Shown in pieces: positions 59,565 to 64,000 of a stretch of 64,000 nt of DNA; position 1 is the first letter of the stretch; each line of letters starts with the position of its first letter. Position numbers and translations under genes: made by a program. Source of the stretch: Cryomorpha sp963836915 (lineage in GTDB: Bacteria; Bacteroidota; Bacteroidia; Flavobacteriales_D; Cryomorphaceae); contig CAWILH010000002.1 in assembly GCA_963836915.1 (NCBI GenBank), positions 3,224,001-3,288,000 on the forward strand, read 5' to 3'. A model generated the notes under the pieces. That model was not told the DNA's origin and ran no database searches. It worked only from the letters and a program-made list of their open reading frames with translations.

Positions 59565-61658
59565 TTGAATAATCCAAAACGCTATACGATCACTGCGGCA
59601 TTGCCTTATGCAAATGGCCCCCTGCACATAGGTCACATGGCCGGTGTATACATTCCGGCCGATATATACGCGCGCTATCTTCGGCTGCGACATAGCGATG
59701 TGGCCTTCGTATGCGGTAGCGATGAGCACGGAGCAGCCATCACGCTGCGTGCAAAGAAAGACAAGGTGTCTCCACAGGCGATCGTAGATAAATTTCACGG
59801 GATCAATAAGCAGGCTTTCGCCGATTTTGGCATCTCCTTCGATATTTTTTACCGCACATCTGAGCCGCTGCACCACGAGACTGCCAGCAATTACTTTTCT
59901 ACCCTGCTCGAAAAAGATGTTTTTGAAGTAGAGCGGTCTGAGCAATATTATGATCAGGAAGCGGAGCAGTTTCTGGCCGATCGATACATCGTAGGAACAT
60001 GCCCCAAATGCAGCTTTGAGAATGCCTATGGCGACCAATGCGAAAACTGCGGGAGCACGCTCAGCCCCCAAGATCTGATCCATCCTAGGTCCACGTTGAG
60101 CGGTACTACTCCGGTAATGCGCGAGACTTCCCATTGGTACCTTCCCCTTGGTGACCATGAAGGATGGCTGCGGGAGTGGCTCGAAAATGGAACGCTCGAT
60201 GGGCGACCACATCACGACCCCTCCGAATGGAAGAAGCAAGTGCTGGGGCAGTGCAAATCTTGGATAGACGGTGGCCTTCAGGCACGTGCCATGACCCGCG
60301 ATCTAGACTGGGGCGTGAAGGTGCCGGTAGCTGGCGCAGAAGGAAAAGTGCTCTACGTATGGCTCGATGCTCCGATCGGGTATATCACCGCTACCAAGGC
60401 CTGGGCTGCTGAAAAAAATAAAGATTGGAAGCCTTATTGGGAGAGCGACGATACCCAGTTGATCCATTTCCTGGCCAAGGACAATATCGTATTTCACTGT
60501 ATTATTTTTCCGGTTTTGCTAAAGCAGCACGGCGATTTTATCTTGCCCACCAATGTGCCTGCCAATGAGTTTTTGAACCTCGAAGGCAAGAAGATCAGCA
60601 CGTCTAGAAACTGGGCCGTATGGCTGCATGAGTACTTGGAAGATTTTCCCGAAAGGCAAGACGAGTTGCGCTATGTCTTGAACGCCATCGCCCCAGAATT
60701 TAGGGATAGTGAATTTACGTGGACTGATTATCAGGCGCGTGTAAACAATGAGCTCGTTGCCATTTTGGGCAATTTTGTGAACCGTACACTTGTGCTCACC
60801 CATAAGTTCTATGATGGCCTTGTGCCTGGCATCGGCGATGTTGACTTGGATACGCTGGCGGGAGCAAATTGCGGAGTGGCTATTGCCAAAGCAAAAGATG
60901 AGGTAGCTAAGAATATTGAGCTCTTCCGCTTCCGCGATGCCCAGCAGGCCATGATGAACCTGGCACGGTTTGGCAATAAAGTGCTTACCGAGACCGAGCC
61001 TTGGAAACTCAATAAAACGGAGCCAGCAAAGGCTGCAGCGGTTATGAACCTGAGCCTCCAGCTGGTGGCAAATCTTACCGTGCTTGCCGCTCCCTTCCTG
61101 CCCAATATGTGTGAAAGCTTACGCGAAATGCTCGCCTTGGATACGCTCGATTGGGATGGGATCGGGACTATGAACGTACTACCGGAAGGGCATAATATCA
61201 ATGCCGCGGCGCTTCTTTTTAACCGTATAGAAGATGAAGAGATGGAAGCGCAGCGGGAGAAACTTCGCCTTTCGGCGGAAGCCAATAAAGAGAAAGAAGA
61301 ACCCAAAACGACCCCCATTATGCCTGAGAAAAATCCTGTCCAGTTTGATGATTTTATGAAAATTGACATCCGGACAGCGACTATACTGGAAGCAGAGCGC
61401 GTGCCCAAAACGGATAAGCTGATGAAGATAAAGCTCGATACTGGACTAGATCAGCGCACGGTAGTATCTGGCATAGCAGAGCATTACAAGGCCGAAGAAC
61501 TTCCGGGCAGGCAGGTGTCCGTGCTCTTAAACCTAGAGCCACGGAAAATACGCAGCGTGGAATCACACGGCATGATATTGATGGCCGAAGACCGAGATGG
61601 GAAGCTTAGTTTTGTCAATTTTGACAAGGAGATGCCCAATGGGAGTGTGGTTAGGTAG
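59565..61658 (+). CDS. metG: Methionyl-tRNA synthetase
   Basis: It charges tRNA-Met. The 697 residues include the HIGH motif (HIGH at 21-24), the zinc knuckle CPKCSFENAYGDQCENCG near 145-165, the KMSKS equivalent KKISTSRNW, and a C-terminal EMAP/Trbp111-like tRNA-binding domain from about 590 (FDDFMKIDIRTATILEAE, LEPRKIRSVESHGMIL). The start is TTG, giving MNNPKRYTITAALPYANGPLH. This is the class 1 long form. Confidence 0.96.
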   Translation: MNNPKRYTITAALPYANGPLHIGHMAGVYIPADIYARYLRLRHSDVAFVCGSDEHGAAITLRAKKDKVSPQAIVDKFHGINKQAFADFGISFDIFYRTSEPLHHETASNYFSTLLEKDVFEVERSEQYYDQEAEQFLADRYIVGTCPKCSFENAYGDQCENCGSTLSPQDLIHPRSTLSGTTPVMRETSHWYLPLGDHEGWLREWLENGTLDGRPHHDPSEWKKQVLGQCKSWIDGGLQARAMTRDLDWGVKVPVAGAEGKVLYVWLDAPIGYITATKAWAAEKNKDWKPYWESDDTQLIHFLAKDNIVFHCIIFPVLLKQHGDFILPTNVPANEFLNLEGKKISTSRNWAVWLHEYLEDFPERQDELRYVLNAIAPEFRDSEFTWTDYQARVNNELVAILGNFVNRTLVLTHKFYDGLVPGIGDVDLDTLAGANCGVAIAKAKDEVAKNIELFRFRDAQQAMMNLARFGNKVLTETEPWKLNKTEPAKAAAVMNLSLQLVANLTVLAAPFLPNMCESLREMLALDTLDWDGIGTMNVLPEGHNINAAALLFNRIEDEEMEAQREKLRLSAEANKEKEEPKTTPIMPEKNPVQFDDFMKIDIRTATILEAERVPKTDKLMKIKLDTGLDQRTVVSGIAEHYKAEELPGRQVSVLLNLEPRKIRSVESHGMILMAEDRDGKLSFVNFDKEMPNGSVVR

Positions 61659-61691
61659 TGTTTGGGCAGATTGTTAAATTTGCGCTCCTTT

Positions 61692-61766
61692 GGCCCCGTA
61701 GTTCAATGGATAGAATAGAAGTTTCCTAAACTTTAGATATGAGTTCGATTCTCGTCGGGGCTACCA
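61692..61766 (+). tRNA. tRNA-Arg (anticodon CCU)
   Basis: The cloverleaf is complete. The acceptor GGCCCCG pairs with CGGGGCT (one G-U). The D arm is GTTC/GAAT. The anticodon stem GAAGT/ACTTT encloses the loop TTCCTAA, giving anticodon CCT, which reads AGG. The T arm ATGAG/CTCGT encloses TTCGATT. The discriminator is A and CCA is encoded. It lies 33 bases after metG, and a T run follows. Confidence 0.93.
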
Positions 61767-61793
61767 ATTTTTCCTTTTGCCGTAAGGCAGCGC

Positions 61794-62996
61794 CTAAGCG
61801 TTTTCGAGCACGCCCAGCTCCTTGCCTACCTTTTCAAAAGCTGCTATAGCCTTGTCGAGATCGGCTTCTGTGTGGCCGGCAGAGAGCTGCACCCGGATGC
61901 GTGCCTTCTCCTTAGGCACCACAGGATAGTAGAATCCGATCACGTAGATGCCTTCTTCCAGCAGCTTATCGGCCATATCTTGCGATAGCCGCGCATCATA
62001 GAGCATCACCGGAACTATCGCCGAGTCGCCATCTACGATATCGAAGCCGAGCTTGCCCATGCCTTTTTTGAAATAGGTGATATTGCTCTCAAGCTTATCG
62101 CGGAGGGCGGTGCTCGAAGATAAAATATCAAACACTTTTATGGAAGCGCCCACAATAGAAGGGGCGAGCGAATTGCTGAAAAGGTAGGGACGAGACCGCT
62201 GTCGGAGCAACTCTATGATTTCTTTTTTTCCAGTGGTATAGCCACCCATCGCCCCTCCAAGGGCTTTGCCAAGGGTTCCGGTTATAATATCTACCCGATC
62301 CATTACACCGCAATGCTCTACAGCCCCGCGGCCGGTCTTGCCGATAAATCCGGCAGAGTGACATTCATCTACCATCACCAAAGCGTCATATTGATCGGCC
62401 AGATCGCATATTCCTTTCATATCGGCTACGATGCCATCCATGCTAAACACGCCATCGGTGACGATAAGCTTAAAGCGCGCACCTTTTTCGTTGGCCGCTT
62501 TGAGCTGTGCTTCAAGGTCGGCCATGTCATTATTCTGATATCGGTAGCGCGCCGCCTTGCAGAGCCGCACCCCATCGATGATCGATGCATGGTTTAGCGA
62601 GTCGCTGATGATGGCATCTTGATCAGTGAGCAAGGGTTCAAAGATTCCGCCATTGGCATCGAAGCAAGCCGCATAAAGTATGGTATCTTCCATCTGGTGG
62701 AATCTCGTTATTTTTTCTTCCAGGTCCTTGTGGATGTCCTGCGTACCGCAAATGAAGCGCACGGATGACATCCCAAATCCGCGTTGGTCCAAGGTTTCTT
62801 TGGCGGCAGCCACCACTTCGGGATGAGAGGAAAGGCCAAGGTAATTATTGGCACAAAAGTTCAAAACTTTTTGACCCGATGCCAAGCTGATCTCTGTGTC
62901 TTGAACCGAAGTGATGATGCGCTCGCGCTTGTAAAGGCCGGCATCTTTTATAGATTGAAGTTCTTCCTGAAGGTGGTTTTTTATTTTTCCGTACAT
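61794..62996 (-). CDS. kbl: Glycine C-acetyltransferase (2-amino-3-ketobutyrate CoA ligase)
   Basis: A PLP enzyme of the alpha-oxoamine synthase family that links threonine breakdown to glycine and acetyl-CoA. Its 400 residues have the family pattern: NFCANNYLGLSSHPEV, GFGMSSVRFICGTQDIHKDLE, SDSLNHASIIDGVRL, VDECHSAGFIGKTGRGA and the PLP lysine K244 in TGTLGKALGGAMGGYT. The substrate-specificity features agree with Kbl more than with BioF or HemA (FICGTQDIHK). No threonine dehydrogenase gene is adjacent. Confidence 0.94.
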   Translation of the reverse strand: MYGKIKNHLQEELQSIKDAGLYKRERIITSVQDTEISLASGQKVLNFCANNYLGLSSHPEVVAAAKETLDQRGFGMSSVRFICGTQDIHKDLEEKITRFHQMEDTILYAACFDANGGIFEPLLTDQDAIISDSLNHASIIDGVRLCKAARYRYQNNDMADLEAQLKAANEKGARFKLIVTDGVFSMDGIVADMKGICDLADQYDALVMVDECHSAGFIGKTGRGAVEHCGVMDRVDIITGTLGKALGGAMGGYTTGKKEIIELLRQRSRPYLFSNSLAPSIVGASIKVFDILSSSTALRDKLESNITYFKKGMGKLGFDIVDGDSAIVPVMLYDARLSQDMADKLLEEGIYVIGFYYPVVPKEKARIRVQLSAGHTEADLDKAIAAFEKVGKELGVLENA

Positions 62997-63659
62997 GGTC
63001 TTGCGCTTTCTGCGAAATTAAGAAAAGTGATAGAATTTATTTTTTCGATTGAGTTTGATTTGGAAAGGGTTATTTGGAAAGGCACTGAGAGAAGTTTAAG
63101 TCTATTCCGAAAATGTCGAAAGCCCTGCTCCAGGTGTATTTGAAAACTAGGACTGAGATGATGGTCACAATCTTTCGGGGGCAGGCAGTATGTTTTTTTG
63201 AGATGAGATTTATGGGGTGGAGTCGAGATGTGGTTGTTCAGACAAAATGAGATTTCTCCCTTCGGTCGAAATGACAAGATTATGGTCGAAATGACAAGTT
63301 TATGGTGGAAATGACAAGGTATGGTTGGTCAAAGAAAATGAGATTTCTCCCTTCGGTCGAAATGACAAGTTGATGGTCGGAATGACAAGTTTATGGTGGA
63401 AATGACGAGGTATGGTTGGTCAAAGAAAAAAAGATTTCTCCCTTCGATCGAAATGACAAGGTTTTGGTTGGTTAAAGAAAAAGAGATTTCTCCCTTCGGT
63501 CGAAATGACAAGGTTTTGGTGGAAATGACGAGATGAGCTTATTGGGAGTGCAAAGGGACGGTCAGGGGCAGGCAGTCTGTATTGCTGATTTCGACTCAGG
63601 TAGGTAACGGGATGCGTCCATCAAGCGGAGCGGGGATGCCTGGGCTCTTCCATGATTAC
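62997..63659. other. Intergenic repeat field
   Basis: About 660 bases without a gene between kbl and the formylglycine-generating enzyme. The central part is a degenerate direct-repeat array (63249-63535). The flanks show nothing I can name. Confidence 0.6.
63249..63535 (+). repeat. Direct repeats built on CCCTTCGGTCGAAATGACAAG
   Basis: Four copies of a core of the type ATTTCTCCCTTCGGTCG followed by AAATGACAAG begin near 63252, 63343, 63434 and 63486, spacings of 91, 91 and 52. Shorter echoes (GGTCGAAATGACAAG, GGTGGAAATGACAAG) lie between. TTCGGTCGAA is partly self-complementary. The composition resembles the intergenic GTCATTTCGACCGAAGG-type repeats that I have seen in other Bacteroidota genomes. 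Confidence 0.85.
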
Positions 63660-64000
63660 CTACTCCATATCCTTAACGCATCGAAAGCCAAGGTGGTTTT
63701 GTCCAGAGTCGAAAGACGTCGCCATGCGCGCACTCGGTCTATAATTACTGCAATACTGCTCGCTGCATAAGAAAGAGCCGCCTTTTATCACGCGCTTATC
63801 TGTGGCGTAAGGATCATTGGGGTCGAAGCTATCGACTGGGCCTACAGGGTTTCGGCATATCGAGACCGACATAGCAGCGTATTGCGCCTTGGTGTCAGGG
63901 CGGTAGTAATCAGATGTCCACTCCCATACATTTCCGATCATATTATAAAGTCCGTAGCCATTGGGTTCAAAGGTCTTTATTGGGGCTGCACCGGTATGGC
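63660..64000 (-). CDS. Formylglycine-generating enzyme-like (SUMF1) protein, 3' part only
   Basis: The gene runs off the right edge, and the 113 visible codons are the C-terminal part. FEPNGYGLYNMIGNVWEWTSDYY and GGSFLCSEQYCSNYRPSARM are the family core, and HLGFRCVKD is the usual ending. The cysteine pair of LCSEQYC corresponds to the copper-binding active-site cysteines of true formylglycine-generating enzymes. Many relatives in this superfamily, such as GldJ/GldK, lack them. It may therefore activate a sulfatase. No sulfatase gene is in view. Confidence 0.88.
   Translation of the reverse strand, partial: HTGAAPIKTFEPNGYGLYNMIGNVWEWTSDYYRPDTKAQYAAMSVSICRNPVGPVDSFDPNDPYATDKRVIKGGSFLCSEQYCSNYRPSARMATSFDSGQNHLGFRCVKDME

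Noticed and set aside
63249..63535. CRISPR array
   Set aside because: Repeats are degenerate, spacing is 91, 91 and 52, the intervening DNA is itself repeat-like, and no cas genes are present.

Overview
The window comes from a member of the Bacteroidota, most likely the Flavobacteriia or a close relative. The evidence is gliding-motility genes gldB and gldC, several secreted proteins with type IX secretion (T9SS) sorting domains, a SusC/SusD pair, TonB-dependent receptors with an N-terminal carboxypeptidase-like domain, the long three-domain form of IspG, and many -7 elements of the Bacteroidota type (TAnnTTTG) lying very close to start codons. Most of the window has balanced base composition. 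One island (about 4.8-6.7 kb) is clearly more AT-rich.

Layout. 0-4.2 kb: a secreted M28 peptidase, then ispG with a translationally coupled NAD(P)-binding protein. 4.8-6.6 kb: an AT-rich pair, a sigma factor and a tandem SnoaL-like protein, flanked by a 10-bp inverted repeat. 7.0-7.8 kb: two tandem short SSB genes. 7.9-18.3 kb: a probable cyanophycin-use locus made of an isoaspartyl peptidase, a frameshifted T9SS protein, and a tight operon susC-susD-cyanophycinase-cyanophycinase-YfcC transporter. 18.4-24.4 kb: homogentisate dioxygenase and 4-hydroxyphenylpyruvate dioxygenase (tyrosine breakdown) on either side of three paralogous T9SS-exported proteins. 24.4-27.7 kb: an outer-membrane protein, a family 9 glycosyltransferase, a LuxE-like acyl-protein synthetase and a lipoprotein.

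27.7-38.7 kb looks like a phosphate regulon. It holds a Na/Pi cotransporter, an atypical response regulator, small secreted proteins, a TonB-dependent receptor, a beta-helix lipoprotein and a PhoB/PhoR-type two-component pair. Five of its promoters share direct TTAAC-type repeats with an 11-bp period, and in each one a repeat starts exactly 26 bp upstream of the -7 element. This is a strong candidate Pho box.

38.7-48.4 kb is mostly housekeeping: a glycosyltransferase, trmB, an alkyltransferase-like protein, mrp, a NifU-domain protein, korAB, nadE, gldB and gldC. 49-53.3 kb holds two glycosyltransferases, a methyltransferase, a MazG-type pyrophosphohydrolase and a decayed IS1595-type transposase, with a second fragment of the same element beside gldC. 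53.6-64 kb holds an AsmA-like protein, a pseudouridine synthase, a YraN-family protein, a DUF4412-like protein, an LD-carboxypeptidase, metG, tRNA-Arg(CCU), kbl, a repeat field and the 3' end of a formylglycine-generating enzyme.

Several otherwise intact genes are broken by single frameshifts. Four of these are +1 shifts, and in each the possible breakpoint interval contains TGGCC. That points to systematic sequence error at a motif (possibly methylated), or less likely to real inactivation.
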